Position numbers and translations under genes: made by a program
Notes under the pieces: generated by a model
Told to the model about the DNA's origin: nothing
Database searches by the model: none
The model's input: the letters and a program-made list of their open reading frames with translations, nothing else
Assembly (NCBI GenBank): GCA_018698135.1
Contig: JABINZ010000098.1
Coordinates: forward strand, 1-52,898
From: Bacteroidota bacterium
Lineage (GTDB): Bacteria > Bacteroidota > Bacteroidia > CAILMK01 > JAAYUY01
Length of the DNA stretch: 52,898 nt
Reading direction: 5' to 3'
Part shown: positions 19,063 to 28,483 of the stretch, piece by piece
Position numbering within the stretch: position 1 is the first letter of the stretch
Layout: every line of letters starts with the position of its first letter

Positions 19063-21162
19063 ATGGCAGCTATAGGTACAATCAGGAAATACTCAGGATT
19101 AGCAGTGGGGTTAATAGGTGTTTCCATTGTTGCATTCATTGTTAGCGATGCATTCCAGAACAACTCAGGCATGTTTAATAATAATAGCACGGATATTGGT
19201 GAAATTGATGGGGAATTAATTTCCTATCAGGATTTTCAGTATCGCTATGATATTGAACTTGAACGATACAAAAACAAAGTACAGTCTGACGATGTTGACC
19301 AAGGTACACGTGACCAACTTCGAAACGAGCTTTGGGAAAAAATCCAGGAAGAAATTATTTACGACAAAGAGTATGATGCAATAGGCATAACTTTTTCTTC
19401 GGAAGAGCTTACATACAAAGTGAGTGGCCCCGAGCCTCATGAAGCTGTTAAACAGTTTTTTGCTAATCCAGAAACAAAGGAATTTGATCGTAATCAAATG
19501 GTTGGCTTTCTCAAGAATATGGATGACTATCCCGAATACAAGGATATCTGGCTTGAGTTTGAAACTGAATTGGCTAAAGAAACCAAAAGAAATAAGTATT
19601 TCAACTTGATAAAAGCAGGCTTAAATATTACAGATATTGAGGCTAAAGAAGCTCATTTAAGTAGTAATCAGTTTGCTTCTTTTGAATACATATCTTTACC
19701 GTATAAAGATATTCAGGATTCAACAATCAAGGTTTCAGATGAGGATATTAAGAAATATTTCAATAAACATAAAGAAGATTATCAGATTGACGAAAGTCGT
19801 TCTTTTGATTTTGTAGTTTGGGATATTATCCCCTCATCGGATGACTCATTATCTTGGTTTACGAAGTTAGACAATATCCGTGCTGATTTTGCTGCCACTA
19901 CCAAGGACTCGACCTATGTTGAGCTTCATAGTGATGGTCATTTCGATACATTATACCGTAATCCTGGTCATTTCAATTCAAATATCGATCATGTTTTTAT
20001 CACATTGAAAAATGATGATAGCATTGTCGGTCCTTATTTTGAAGATAATGCTTTCAAAATTGCTAAGCTTATTGATCGCAAGCAGGATACTGTAAATTAC
20101 TACAAAGCCAGTCATATATTAATTGCTCCAAAAGGATCTACAGATGCAGATACACTGGACGCAATGAAAAAGGCACGTGAACTAATGGCAGAAGCTAAAG
20201 GTGGAGCAGATTTTACTTTATTAGCTATGCGAAATAGTGAAGATAAGAATTCAGCTATTAAGGGTGGCGACTTAGGTTGGTTCAAAGATAAAACCATGGT
20301 AAAGCCTTTCATGGATGCAGTTAAAAGATTGAAGAAAGGAGACTATACTGTTGTAAAATCACAATTTGGAGCACATTTAATTTATTTAAGTGAAAATCCT
20401 GACAATACTTTAATTAAAGTAGGGATCATATCCAAAGAAGTTAGTCCAACACAAGAAACGGCCAATAAGGTTTATGCTGAAGTTAATAAGTTCAGAAGCA
20501 AGGTCAATACAATGGACGAGTTTGAAGCCTATGTAAATGAAAATGGATTAAATAAGCAAATAGCAAATGAAATTCGCCCTGAAGAAAGGGAAGTTCCTGG
20601 TTTAATAAATGGATCAGCATTGGTATCATGGGCCTATAAAGGAAAATTAGGTGATATAAGTGATGCTTTTGAACTTGACGACCAATATGCTGTTGCCCTT
20701 TTAACAGAAGTGTATGAGAAAGGACCAGCACCTTTAGCAAAAGTTTCTGAACAGGTGAAAAGGATGGTTATATTGGAGAAGAAGAAAGTAATGCTGGAAG
20801 CTAAGCTTGTTGATATTGGCGGAAGTGATTTGGTTGCTATTGCTGAGGCTATTGGTGGTCAGGTAGATAAAATTACTGATGCAAGTTTTGAGAATGCACT
20901 GGTTGCAGGATTAGGTGAGGAAAAATTATTAATCGGTAACGTTTTTGGTAGCCAACCTAACCAGCTTTCAAAGCCTATTGTTGGCAAAAATGCTGTTTTT
21001 CAGTTTGTATTAAAAGAGTTTTCTGCAGTTGAAATGCCAGAAGATTTGACCACAATTAAAAGGGAAAAAACAAGCAATTTCCAAGGTATGGCTCAATTTG
21101 AGACCATGGAAAGTTTGAAAGAACTAGCAGATGTTAAAGACTGGAGATATAAGTTTTTCTAG
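19063..21162 (+). CDS. ppiD: PpiD-like periplasmic peptidyl-prolyl isomerase/chaperone
   Basis: Inner-membrane-anchored folding factor for envelope proteins. One N-terminal transmembrane segment (about 11-30) is followed by a SurA_N-like region starting with IGEIDGELISYQDFQYRYD, then a parvulin domain at about 345-450 (YKASHILIA, KGGDLGWF, VVKSQFGAHLIYL). The second half is a long chaperone-like tail. At 699 residues it fits the Bacteroidota SurA/PpiD proteins. It lies 12 bases after the coiled-coil gene and is followed by a terminator. Whether the parvulin domain is active cannot be judged from motifs alone, since many PpiD parvulins are not. Confidence 0.9.
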   Translation: MAAIGTIRKYSGLAVGLIGVSIVAFIVSDAFQNNSGMFNNNSTDIGEIDGELISYQDFQYRYDIELERYKNKVQSDDVDQGTRDQLRNELWEKIQEEIIYDKEYDAIGITFSSEELTYKVSGPEPHEAVKQFFANPETKEFDRNQMVGFLKNMDDYPEYKDIWLEFETELAKETKRNKYFNLIKAGLNITDIEAKEAHLSSNQFASFEYISLPYKDIQDSTIKVSDEDIKKYFNKHKEDYQIDESRSFDFVVWDIIPSSDDSLSWFTKLDNIRADFAATTKDSTYVELHSDGHFDTLYRNPGHFNSNIDHVFITLKNDDSIVGPYFEDNAFKIAKLIDRKQDTVNYYKASHILIAPKGSTDADTLDAMKKARELMAEAKGGADFTLLAMRNSEDKNSAIKGGDLGWFKDKTMVKPFMDAVKRLKKGDYTVVKSQFGAHLIYLSENPDNTLIKVGIISKEVSPTQETANKVYAEVNKFRSKVNTMDEFEAYVNENGLNKQIANEIRPEEREVPGLINGSALVSWAYKGKLGDISDAFELDDQYAVALLTEVYEKGPAPLAKVSEQVKRMVILEKKKVMLEAKLVDIGGSDLVAIAEAIGGQVDKITDASFENALVAGLGEEKLLIGNVFGSQPNQLSKPIVGKNAVFQFVLKEFSAVEMPEDLTTIKREKTSNFQGMAQFETMESLKELADVKDWRYKFF

Positions 21163-21180
21163 AATATACTGAACGATTAG

Positions 21181-21215
21181 AAACCGTAGTTCATTTTGAG
21201 CTGCGGTTTTTTTTT
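21181..21215 (+). terminator. Rho-independent terminator of the ndk-ppiD region
   Basis: AAACCGTAG (21181-21189) pairs with CTGCGGTTT (21201-21209) with one G-U pair, followed by a T-run. Confidence 0.85.
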
Positions 21216-21333
21216 GTTTAATAAAATCAACTCATCTTATTTTAATTAGTTATGCTTTTCGTAATTTTCATTTAATTGGGATTCGCTCAAACTACACTGA
21301 TGCATATTTCTTTGATAAATAAATAAAACACAT

Positions 21334-22731
21334 ATGGATTTTCGAATTGAAAAAGATAGTCTTGGAGAAGTTAAAGTTCCTGCAGAAAAATACTGGGGAG
21401 CTCAAACTCAACGTTCGCTACAAAATTTTAAAATTGGGAATATAGGCGATAAAATGCCTATTGAAATCATTTATGCTTTTGCCGTGCTGAAAAAGGCGGC
21501 TGCCCTTGTTAATATGGAATTAGGGGTTCTTGCAGCTGATAAAGCATCATTAATTGCAAAAGTTTGTGATGAAATTTTAGACGGTACATTAGACGATCAG
21601 TTTCCTTTAGTGGTGTGGCAAACGGGCTCTGGAACACAATCCAATATGAATTTGAATGAGGTCATTGCCAACAGGGGGCATGTCGTGAATGGAGGTTCAC
21701 TAAACGATGATAAAAAGTTTTTACATCCCAACGATGATGTCAATAAGTCTCAATCATCAAATGATACCTATCCAACTGCTATGCATATTGCATCCTACAA
21801 ATTGATTATTGATAATACACTTCCCGGTATTGAAGCGCTGTACAATACGCTTCTGGAAAAATCAAAAGCATTCAAGGAAGTTGTTAAAATTGGCCGTACA
21901 CATTTAATGGATGCAACTCCTTTGACAGTTGGACAGGAATTTTCAGGTTATGCATCTCAATTGGAACATGGCATAAAGGCCATTGAAAGCTCTCTGTTTC
22001 ATTTAGCTGAACTTGCTTTGGGAGGTACTGCCGTGGGTACAGGTCTTAATGCACCACAAGGTTATGCCGATTTAGTAGCCAGTAAAATTGCAGAATTAAC
22101 AGAATTACCCTTTGTAAGCGCAGAAAACAAATTTGAAGCCTTAGCTGCACACGATGCAATGGTTGAAATGTCAGGATCTTTAAAAACAGTGGCAACCAGC
22201 TTGATGAAAATTGCCAGTGATATACGTCTATTGGCTTCAGGACCTCGATCAGGTATTGGTGAGCTAATTATCCCTTCGAATGAACCAGGTTCTTCTATCA
22301 TGCCCGGTAAAGTAAATCCAACGCAAGCAGAAGCGATGACCATGGTTTGTGCTCAGGTAGCTGGTAATGACATGGCCGTGACTGTAGGGGGGATGACGGG
22401 CCACTTTGAGTTGAATGTTTTCAAACCCATGATGGCATTTAATGTATTAAACTCTGCCCGATTAATTGGTGATGCTTGTGTTTCATTTAATACAAATTGC
22501 GCGATAGGTATTGAACCCAACTATGCTAGAATTAAACAACATTTAGACAATTCATTAATGCTTGTAACTGCTTTAAATACGCATATTGGTTATGATAATG
22601 CAGCTAAAATAGCCAAAAAGGCTCATGCTGAAGGCACAACTTTAAAAGAAGCAGCTATTGCCCTGAATTTGTTAACAGCCAAACAGTTTGATGAATGGGT
22701 AAGACCTGAAAATATGGTAGGGAATCTTTAA
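21334..22731 (+). CDS. fumC: Fumarase, class II
   Basis: Oxygen-stable TCA-cycle enzyme that hydrates fumarate to malate. It carries the superfamily signature [11 protein letters not shown] (about 319-329), the substrate-binding [15 protein letters not shown] and the catalytic-His region [16 protein letters not shown]. At 465 residues it has normal length, and the iron-sulfur class I motifs are absent. A terminator just upstream suggests its own promoter. It ends 47 bases before the first Xaa-Pro aminopeptidase. The class II form and aconitase in the same window fit an aerobic or oxygen-exposed lifestyle. Confidence 0.96.
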   Translation: MDFRIEKDSLGEVKVPAEKYWGAQTQRSLQNFKIGNIGDKMPIEIIYAFAVLKKAAALVNMELGVLAADKASLIAKVCDEILDGTLDDQFPLVVWQTGSGTQSNMNLNEVIANRGHVVNGGSLNDDKKFLHPNDDVNKSQSSNDTYPTAMHIASYKLIIDNTLPGIEALYNTLLEKSKAFKEVVKIGRTHLMDATPLTVGQEFSGYASQLEHGIKAIESSLFHLAELALGGTAVGTGLNAPQGYADLVASKIAELTELPFVSAENKFEALAAHDAMVEMSGSLKTVATSLMKIASDIRLLASGPRSGIGELIIPSNEPGSSIMPGKVNPTQAEAMTMVCAQVAGNDMAVTVGGMTGHFELNVFKPMMAFNVLNSARLIGDACVSFNTNCAIGIEPNYARIKQHLDNSLMLVTALNTHIGYDNAAKIAKKAHAEGTTLKEAAIALNLLTAKQFDEWVRPENMVGNL

Positions 22732-22778
22732 AGAAGGCTTAGTTCAAGGCTTACATTATTTAAAAAATCCTGAGGAAT

Positions 22779-24068
22779 ATGTCACGTTACGATACAATTG
22801 ATCCCCAATTATTTATTAATAATCGGGCAAAACTGGCAGCTGATTTGGAAGCAAATAGCATGGCTATTCTAAATGCTAATGATCAGTTTCCACGTAATGG
22901 CGATCAATTGCACAAGTTTTATCAGAATTCAGATTTATTTTGGGCCAGTGGGTTGGAACAGGAACAATGCATCCTATTACTTTATCCGGATGCAAAGAAT
23001 CCTAAGTATAAAGAGGTTGTTTTCATCTTGAAGCCGAATGAATTGCTTAGCATTTGGGATGGTTCAAAATACACAATTGAGGACGTGAAGAAAATTTCAG
23101 CCATACAGACTGTGTTGTTTCTGGATGATTTTGAGATACTATTGCGGGAATTGATGAATGAGTGTGAAAAGGTTTATTTAAATGCCATTGAATATGCCAA
23201 ATTTCAAACAGAAGTACCTTATAGAGATTTGCGTTTCACCGATTGGATGAAGAAGGAATTTCAAAACCATACTTTTGAACGATTAGCTCCTGTTTTGGCT
23301 AAGCATCGTTTGCTAAAATCAAGTATCGAAATTGAGTTGATCAAGAAAGCAATTTCCATTACAGAAAATGCTTTTCAGCGGATTATTAAATTTGTGAAAG
23401 CAGGTGTTAAAGAGTATGAAATTCAAGCTGAAATTGATCATGAGTTTACAATAAGTGGTGCTAATGGACATGCCTACGACCCAATAATTGCTTCTGGCAA
23501 AAATGCACTTTGCCTTCATTATACGGAGAATAATGACAGCTGTAAGGATGGAGACTTATTGCTTTTGGACTTTGGTGCTCAGTATGCCAATTATGCTTCA
23601 GATCTTAGTCGTACAATTCCGGTTAGTGGAAAATTCTCAACACGACAAAAGGAATGTTATGAAGCAGTTTTGTTTGTTTATAAAAAGGCAATAAGCATGA
23701 TGTTGGTGGGTATTACCATCAACGAATTGAATGCGAAAGTGGGTAAATTAATGGAGGAACAAATGATTTTACTTGGCTTGTTTTCAGAAGAAGATGTGGC
23801 CAAACAGGATAAAGAGAAACCTTTATTTACAAAGTATTTTATGCATGGAAATTCTCATTTTATTGGACTGGATGTGCATGATGTAGGCGATAAAGATACT
23901 GTTTTTGAAGAAGGGATGATCCTTTCCTGCGAGCCAGGTTTGTATATTGCTGAAGAAGGATTGGGAATTCGTATTGAGACAAACGTATTGATTACACAAG
24001 AAGGACCAGTTGATTTAATGGCACATATACCAGTCGAAGTGGAAGAAATTGAGAATTTGATGATCTAA
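22779..24068 (+). CDS. Xaa-Pro aminopeptidase (M24B), first copy
   Basis: Two-metal peptidase that removes an N-terminal residue preceding proline. The N-terminal creatinase-like domain (1 to about 175) includes SDLFWASGLEQ. The catalytic domain shows all five metal ligands: Asp264 (LLDFGA), Asp275 (SDLSRT), His360 (NSHFIGLDVHD), Glu385 (SCEPGLYI) and Glu400 (GIRIETN). The 429 residues match PepP-like enzymes. No signal peptide is present, so it is cytosolic. A purine-rich GAGGAA lies just before the ATG. A paralogue lies at 25330, and a PepSY-like lipoprotein and Dabb gene lie between. Confidence 0.92.
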   Translation: MSRYDTIDPQLFINNRAKLAADLEANSMAILNANDQFPRNGDQLHKFYQNSDLFWASGLEQEQCILLLYPDAKNPKYKEVVFILKPNELLSIWDGSKYTIEDVKKISAIQTVLFLDDFEILLRELMNECEKVYLNAIEYAKFQTEVPYRDLRFTDWMKKEFQNHTFERLAPVLAKHRLLKSSIEIELIKKAISITENAFQRIIKFVKAGVKEYEIQAEIDHEFTISGANGHAYDPIIASGKNALCLHYTENNDSCKDGDLLLLDFGAQYANYASDLSRTIPVSGKFSTRQKECYEAVLFVYKKAISMMLVGITINELNAKVGKLMEEQMILLGLFSEEDVAKQDKEKPLFTKYFMHGNSHFIGLDVHDVGDKDTVFEEGMILSCEPGLYIAEEGLGIRIETNVLITQEGPVDLMAHIPVEVEEIENLMI

Positions 24069-24140
24069 CATAGGATTTTGTAAATTTATTCTTCAAATAA
24101 ATTTCTTCTGTGAATTGAGAACTACAAAAAAGAATATATT

Positions 24141-24920
24141 ATGAAACTTCAGAATTTGCTAGTCTTACCATTGGTTCTATTATTTGCCTGTCAGGGAAAT
24201 AAAATTTCCAAAAATGCAGAACGAGTATTTAATGAAAAATATCCTGATGCAACAAATGTAGAGTGGTTCAATAATGGTGCTGAAGGATTCAACGTAATGT
24301 TTAAGCTGAATGATCAGGATGTGTTTGCTGATTTTGATGCTTCAGCAAATTGGGTTTTAACTACATTTTCCATGGATATTGCTAGTGTTCCGAAAAAAAT
24401 GCAAAACTATGTTTATGTCTTTTATCCGTCAATAGAAGTCAAGTACGAACGAATTGATATGACCGAGCGCATTGTTTACAAAGCTTATTATGAAATAGAA
24501 GATGAAATTAATGAATTGGTATTTGATGAATTTGGTTTGTTGATTGATGATCCCCAAAATCAAATAATTAATAAATTTAAATTGAAATACCCTGAGGCTT
24601 CCGAAGTTGATTGGGAATTAGTGAAAAATGGAAATTATTTGGCTGTTTTTGAGCAAGATGAGACTCATTGGAAAGCTACTTTCCTGAAAGATGGAAACTG
24701 GATTTGCAGTAAAACTTCACTGACTCTGGAAGATATGCCCGACAAAGTTTGCGACTATTTAATGCGGATTAAGAATTTTGAGGTTTCAGAATACAAGGAA
24801 AAAACGAATACCGAAGGAACTAAATACCTAGTTGATGGGCAAATCAAAAATACACCTGTGAGTTTTGTTTTTGACAAGGAGGGTAATTTCATTGAAAAAG
24901 TAAATCTGGATTATAAATAG
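24141..24920 (+). CDS. PepSY-like (DUF2874-type) lipoprotein with two repeats
   Basis: The signal peptide ends in the lipobox LLFAC (Cys about 17), so it is a predicted lipoprotein. Two similar halves follow. The first opens with FNEKYPDATNVEWF and the second with FKLKYPEASEVDWE; each continues with F-ADFDASANWV-like and WKATFLKDGNWI-like strands and a later M-P-K turn. This periodicity is typical of the PepSY-like/DUF2874 fold common in Bacteroidota periplasms, whose exact role is unknown. Its stop is one base from the end of the convergent Dabb gene, with no hairpin between. Confidence 0.75.
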   Translation: MKLQNLLVLPLVLLFACQGNKISKNAERVFNEKYPDATNVEWFNNGAEGFNVMFKLNDQDVFADFDASANWVLTTFSMDIASVPKKMQNYVYVFYPSIEVKYERIDMTERIVYKAYYEIEDEINELVFDEFGLLIDDPQNQIINKFKLKYPEASEVDWELVKNGNYLAVFEQDETHWKATFLKDGNWICSKTSLTLEDMPDKVCDYLMRIKNFEVSEYKEKTNTEGTKYLVDGQIKNTPVSFVFDKEGNFIEKVNLDYK

Positions 24921-24921
24921 T

Positions 24922-25227
24922 TCAGATTCGATAATCAATAGCAACTCGCTCAATTCTGATTGTTTTTACATATTCGATAAATTCTAAATGTGCAGGATGA
25001 GTTTGATAAATGTGCAGGTCCTTTATGCTTGTAAAACAGCAATTCAAACAAATATCATAATTGTAATCGGATGCTTCTTCATCATTAATGCCAATTTCAA
25101 AATTTTTAATAACAGAGATTTGATCTTGTAGTAAATTCAATCTCTCCTTCATTTTGAGTGCAATCTCCACTTTTGATTGGCCATCTTTTTCTTCTTTAAG
25201 CGTCCATAAAACGATGTGTCTGATCAT
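24922..25227 (-). CDS. Dabb (stress-responsive alpha/beta barrel) family protein
   Basis: A 101-residue cytosolic protein beginning IRHIVLWTLKE, the family start, with NFEIGIN in the middle and YQTHPAHLEFIEYV near the end, which carries the conserved His-Pro. Dabb domains form dimeric ferredoxin-like barrels; some are enzymes and most are uncharacterised. It is convergent with the PepSY-like gene and divergent from the second aminopeptidase. A TAGTTTTG sequence on the minus strand at 25238-25245 may be its -7 element, which would give a very short leader. Confidence 0.88.
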   Translation of the reverse strand: MIRHIVLWTLKEEKDGQSKVEIALKMKERLNLLQDQISVIKNFEIGINDEEASDYNYDICLNCCFTSIKDLHIYQTHPAHLEFIEYVKTIRIERVAIDYRI

Positions 25228-25329
25228 TTTTTTAAAGCAAAACTAAGTCAAATGCTATTCTGAAATGAATAAAAATTAATCCTATCTTAGTTCCTTCATA
25301 TTTTTTATAATAGCTAAATAAATTACAAA

Positions 25330-26715
25330 ATGTTTGATAGTAGTGTTTATATAAACAGACGAAATAAATTAAGAGAATCTGTTGGTTCAGGTATAATTCT
25401 CATTTTAGGGAATAGCGAAGCTTCCATGAATTATCCTGCTAACACATATCATTACAGGCAGGATTCAAATTTCCTCTATTTCTTTGGTCTCGATCACGAT
25501 GGCTTTGCCGGTGTTTTAGATATTGATTCAGGGAAGGATTACATATTTGGCAATGATGTGGATATGGATGATATCATTTGGATGGGTTTTCAGCCCACTC
25601 TAAAGGAACGTGCAGTTAAAGTTGGTATTGAAAACACAGCTCCATTTGATAAATTAGACGATTTTGTTAAGGAAGCAACAAAACAAGGACGAAAAATTCA
25701 TTTTACACAAGCCTATCGTTACGATAATATCCTGACACTTGAAAGTTTAACAGGCATTCACCATTCTAAAATAAAAGAGAGTTTTTCTGAAGAGCTGGTG
25801 AAAGCCATTGTTGCTTTACGTTCAATTAAGGAAGATGTAGAAGTAAGCGAAATTGAAAAGGCAATCGATACAGCTTACCTTATGCACACTACCGCCATGA
25901 AAATGGCTATGCCCGGTATTGTTGAACAGGAAATTGCAGGTACGGTTGAAGGTATTGCTCTATCTAAAGGCGGTCCCGTTTCTTTTCCGGTTATTTTAAG
26001 CATGGATGGACAAACTCTACATAACCATTATCATGGAAATGTATTGAAAGAAGGACGCATGATGGTTTGTGATGCAGGTTGTGAAACAACAATGCATTAT
26101 GCTTCTGATATTACACGGACTGTGCCGGTTGGAGGAAAGTTCAATCAAAGGCAAAAAGAAGTATATCAGGCAGTTTTGAATGCTAATATGGAAGCTATAA
26201 AAGGGGCGAAACCAGGTGTTTTTAACAAAGATCTTCATTTGCTGGCAGCTAAAACATTGGCCAATGGTCTGAAAGATATAGGCTTGATGAAAGGCAATAT
26301 TGATGAAGCAGTTGCACAAGGTGCACACGCCTTATTTTTTCCTCATGGCTTAGGTCATATGATGGGACTGGATGTACATGATATGGAAGATTTAGGTGAG
26401 AAATACGTAGGCTATGATGATGAAGTTGAACGTAGTTCTCAATTTGGTTTAGCCTTTTTAAGAATGGGTAGAAGACTACAGAAAGGTTTTGTATTTACGA
26501 TTGAACCAGGTTGTTATTTTATTCCTGCATTGATTGACCAGTGGAAAGCTGAAAAGAAATTCATGGATTTTATCAATTACGATTTAGTTGAAACCTACAA
26601 AGATTTTGGCGGAATTCGGATTGAAGATGATATACTCGTTACAGCTGATTCTTATCGGGTTCTTGGGAAACCAATTCCGAAGACAATTGCTGAAATTGAA
26701 GATATAATGTCTTAA
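25330..26715 (+). CDS. Xaa-Pro aminopeptidase (M24B), second copy with full aminopeptidase P N-terminal domain
   Basis: Proline-specific metallo-aminopeptidase, cytosolic because no signal is present. The aminopeptidase P N-terminal domain is clear (NYPANTYHYRQDSNFLYFFG, about 34-53). Metal ligands in the catalytic domain are Asp248 (VCDAGC), Asp260 (ASDITRT), the His in HGLGHMMGLDVHD, the Glu in TIEPGCYF and the Glu in GIRIEDDI. The 461 residues fit PepP. Compared with the paralogue at 22779 it has a longer stretch between the His and the first Glu and aligns only moderately, so the two copies are old rather than a recent duplication. A bidirectional terminator follows. Confidence 0.94.
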   Translation: MFDSSVYINRRNKLRESVGSGIILILGNSEASMNYPANTYHYRQDSNFLYFFGLDHDGFAGVLDIDSGKDYIFGNDVDMDDIIWMGFQPTLKERAVKVGIENTAPFDKLDDFVKEATKQGRKIHFTQAYRYDNILTLESLTGIHHSKIKESFSEELVKAIVALRSIKEDVEVSEIEKAIDTAYLMHTTAMKMAMPGIVEQEIAGTVEGIALSKGGPVSFPVILSMDGQTLHNHYHGNVLKEGRMMVCDAGCETTMHYASDITRTVPVGGKFNQRQKEVYQAVLNANMEAIKGAKPGVFNKDLHLLAAKTLANGLKDIGLMKGNIDEAVAQGAHALFFPHGLGHMMGLDVHDMEDLGEKYVGYDDEVERSSQFGLAFLRMGRRLQKGFVFTIEPGCYFIPALIDQWKAEKKFMDFINYDLVETYKDFGGIRIEDDILVTADSYRVLGKPIPKTIAEIEDIMS

Positions 26716-26734
26716 ACTTTCTTCAAAAAAAATT

Positions 26735-26765
26735 AAGCCTGATGAAATTATCATCGGGCTTTTTT
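26735..26765. terminator. Bidirectional terminator between convergent genes
   Basis: AAGCCTGATGA (26735-26745) pairs with TCATCGGGCTT (26751-26761) with one wobble. A T-run follows on the plus strand, and an A-run just upstream gives a T-run on the minus strand, so it can end both the aminopeptidase and the transaminase transcripts. Confidence 0.85.
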
Positions 26766-27627
26766 ATTTGAGGTAGTCGCTTATATAATTTTTATATAAT
26801 TGTTGAATTCTTCGACTAAAAGGACCGCTATTGCCATCTCTTATTGTTTTTTCATTGAGCTGAACAACAGGCATAACTTCTGTAGAAGTTCCTACTAAAA
26901 ATAATTCATCTACATTGTTTAACTGCTCTTCTGTAATGGCCTTTTCGATTATTGTAATATCATTAGTTCGACAAAGGTCAATCACTATTTCTCGGCTAAT
27001 ACCTGATAAAATATGATTTGATTTTGGGTGTGTATATACACAATCATCTATTACAGCAAATACATTTGTATGTGAGCCTTCAGTTAATAATCCATCTCTT
27101 AAAAATATGGATTCAAATGCATCACAATCAGCTGCTTGCTGTGCCGAAAGAATATTAGAAAGTAAGGCCGTGGATTTGATATCACAGCGGGTCCAGCGGA
27201 AATCCTCCATCGTAATTACTTTCACTCCTTTTTGAAACAATTCCTCAGAATAGGGAGTAAATTCCCGAGCTCTGATAAAAACTGTTGGATCCACTTTTTC
27301 ATCCGGAAATGCATGCATGCGTTTGAAAACACCACGGCTAACTTGAAGGTAAATAGTGGCTTCTTTTTCGCCTAAATTGTTTTTTTCAATTAGTTGTTGA
27401 ACAGTAGGAATAATTCGCTCTACATTATTCATTTCTATCCGCAACTGCGACAAACTGTATTTTAAGCGAACTATATGTTCATCGGCATAAAAGAGCTTGC
27501 CTTTGTAAGAGCGAAATACTTCATACGAACCATCACCAAATACAAATCCTCTGTCGTTGGGAGAAATTTTCACCTCATACTCCGGCATGAATTCGCCATT
27601 GAAATAAACAGTTAATTGGTCAGTCAT
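26764..27627 (-). CDS. dat: D-amino-acid transaminase-like PLP enzyme (class IV)
   Basis: Cytosolic fold-type IV aminotransferase. RGFVFGDGSYEVFR (about 26-39) is the family start; the PLP lysine lies in RCDIKSTALLSNILSAQQA (about 147-165), a context typical of D-alanine transaminase rather than branched-chain enzymes; TEGSHTNVF and GISRE follow. At 287 residues it matches Dat. It would supply D-glutamate or D-alanine, though some Bacteroidota homologues are called simply class IV aminotransferases. Aminodeoxychorismate lyase is the main alternative. Its stop overlaps the bidirectional terminator. Confidence 0.85.
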   Translation of the reverse strand: MTDQLTVYFNGEFMPEYEVKISPNDRGFVFGDGSYEVFRSYKGKLFYADEHIVRLKYSLSQLRIEMNNVERIIPTVQQLIEKNNLGEKEATIYLQVSRGVFKRMHAFPDEKVDPTVFIRAREFTPYSEELFQKGVKVITMEDFRWTRCDIKSTALLSNILSAQQAADCDAFESIFLRDGLLTEGSHTNVFAVIDDCVYTHPKSNHILSGISREIVIDLCRTNDITIIEKAITEEQLNNVDELFLVGTSTEVMPVVQLNEKTIRDGNSGPFSRRIQQLYKNYISDYLK

Positions 27628-27697
27628 TATAGAACTTAGAATTTATTGAATTGAATCAGGGAGCGAATGTATGAAATATTTGAATTAGGTTGAGATT

Positions 27698-28288
27698 TTA
27701 CAAGACAATAAAACGACCTTTCAGGCATTTCTGATTTTCAAAACAAAGTTGAAACAGGTAATGACCACTTTTGAAATCTTCTTTTCGAATAATAATGCTG
27801 TTGGTATTGGTTTCAATTTTTTTCACCCTTTGGCCATTAAGATCGTAAACAATCAATACCAGTTTTTCATTAGCCTTGTTTTCAATAAATATGGTAGAAA
27901 CATCACCTATAGGATGAGGTGAGATTGAATAACCATCCTCGTTAAAATTAATGAAAAGAACTGTAATCGTATTGGAGTAACCACTGCTGCCAAGCTTTAA
28001 TCTGTAGTGATTTAATTGATTGGGTAGGGGTAAGCTATCGGTAAAACTAAATTCAATTGGTTCGTTAAAACTTCCGCAAATGCCTTCGATTTGACCTATC
28101 TTGTTAAAATTCAGATCCGTATGGCTTCGTTCAATAGTTGTTCCCGTACAAACAAAACCTTTTTCAAAAGTCCAATGAAGGTATACAACTTTGTCTATTT
28201 GTACAGCTGTGAAATTTCTCAGATTATTCTGTGCAAAACATCCGTATATAATACATGTATTTAAAGCTAACATCACAAAAAATCGCAT
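27698..28288 (-). CDS. Small secreted protein with T9SS type A sorting domain
   Basis: About 196 residues from ATG at 28288; a start 30 bases upstream is possible, but the signal peptide MRFFVMLALNTCIIYGCFAQ begins here. The middle is a single beta-sandwich-like region (LRNFTA, YLHWTFE, HYRLKLG) resembling the module that often precedes sorting domains. The last 75 residues are the type A domain: YSISPHPIGD, LIVYDLNGQRVKKIE, the F-SGHYLFQL turn and the terminal KGRFIVL. It therefore should be exported by the T9SS. It faces away from the beta-helix pair at 28484, and a shared role is only suggested by position. Confidence 0.83.
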   Translation of the reverse strand: MRFFVMLALNTCIIYGCFAQNNLRNFTAVQIDKVVYLHWTFEKGFVCTGTTIERSHTDLNFNKIGQIEGICGSFNEPIEFSFTDSLPLPNQLNHYRLKLGSSGYSNTITVLFINFNEDGYSISPHPIGDVSTIFIENKANEKLVLIVYDLNGQRVKKIETNTNSIIIRKEDFKSGHYLFQLCFENQKCLKGRFIVL

Positions 28289-28483
28289 ACCCGAATTCGG
28301 CAAGAATGAAGCCAGCACTGGATTTACATATCAATAAATAATGATATGAAAATATTTAAAGATTCGATTCAATTGGCTCTCAGTAGCTTAGGGTATTATG
28401 CTGAAAAAACATTTGCAAAGCCTCCTTGCCAAATCTTATTTTAGCTGTAGAATTCAGTATTAATCCACTAAATCTCGTAAGAA

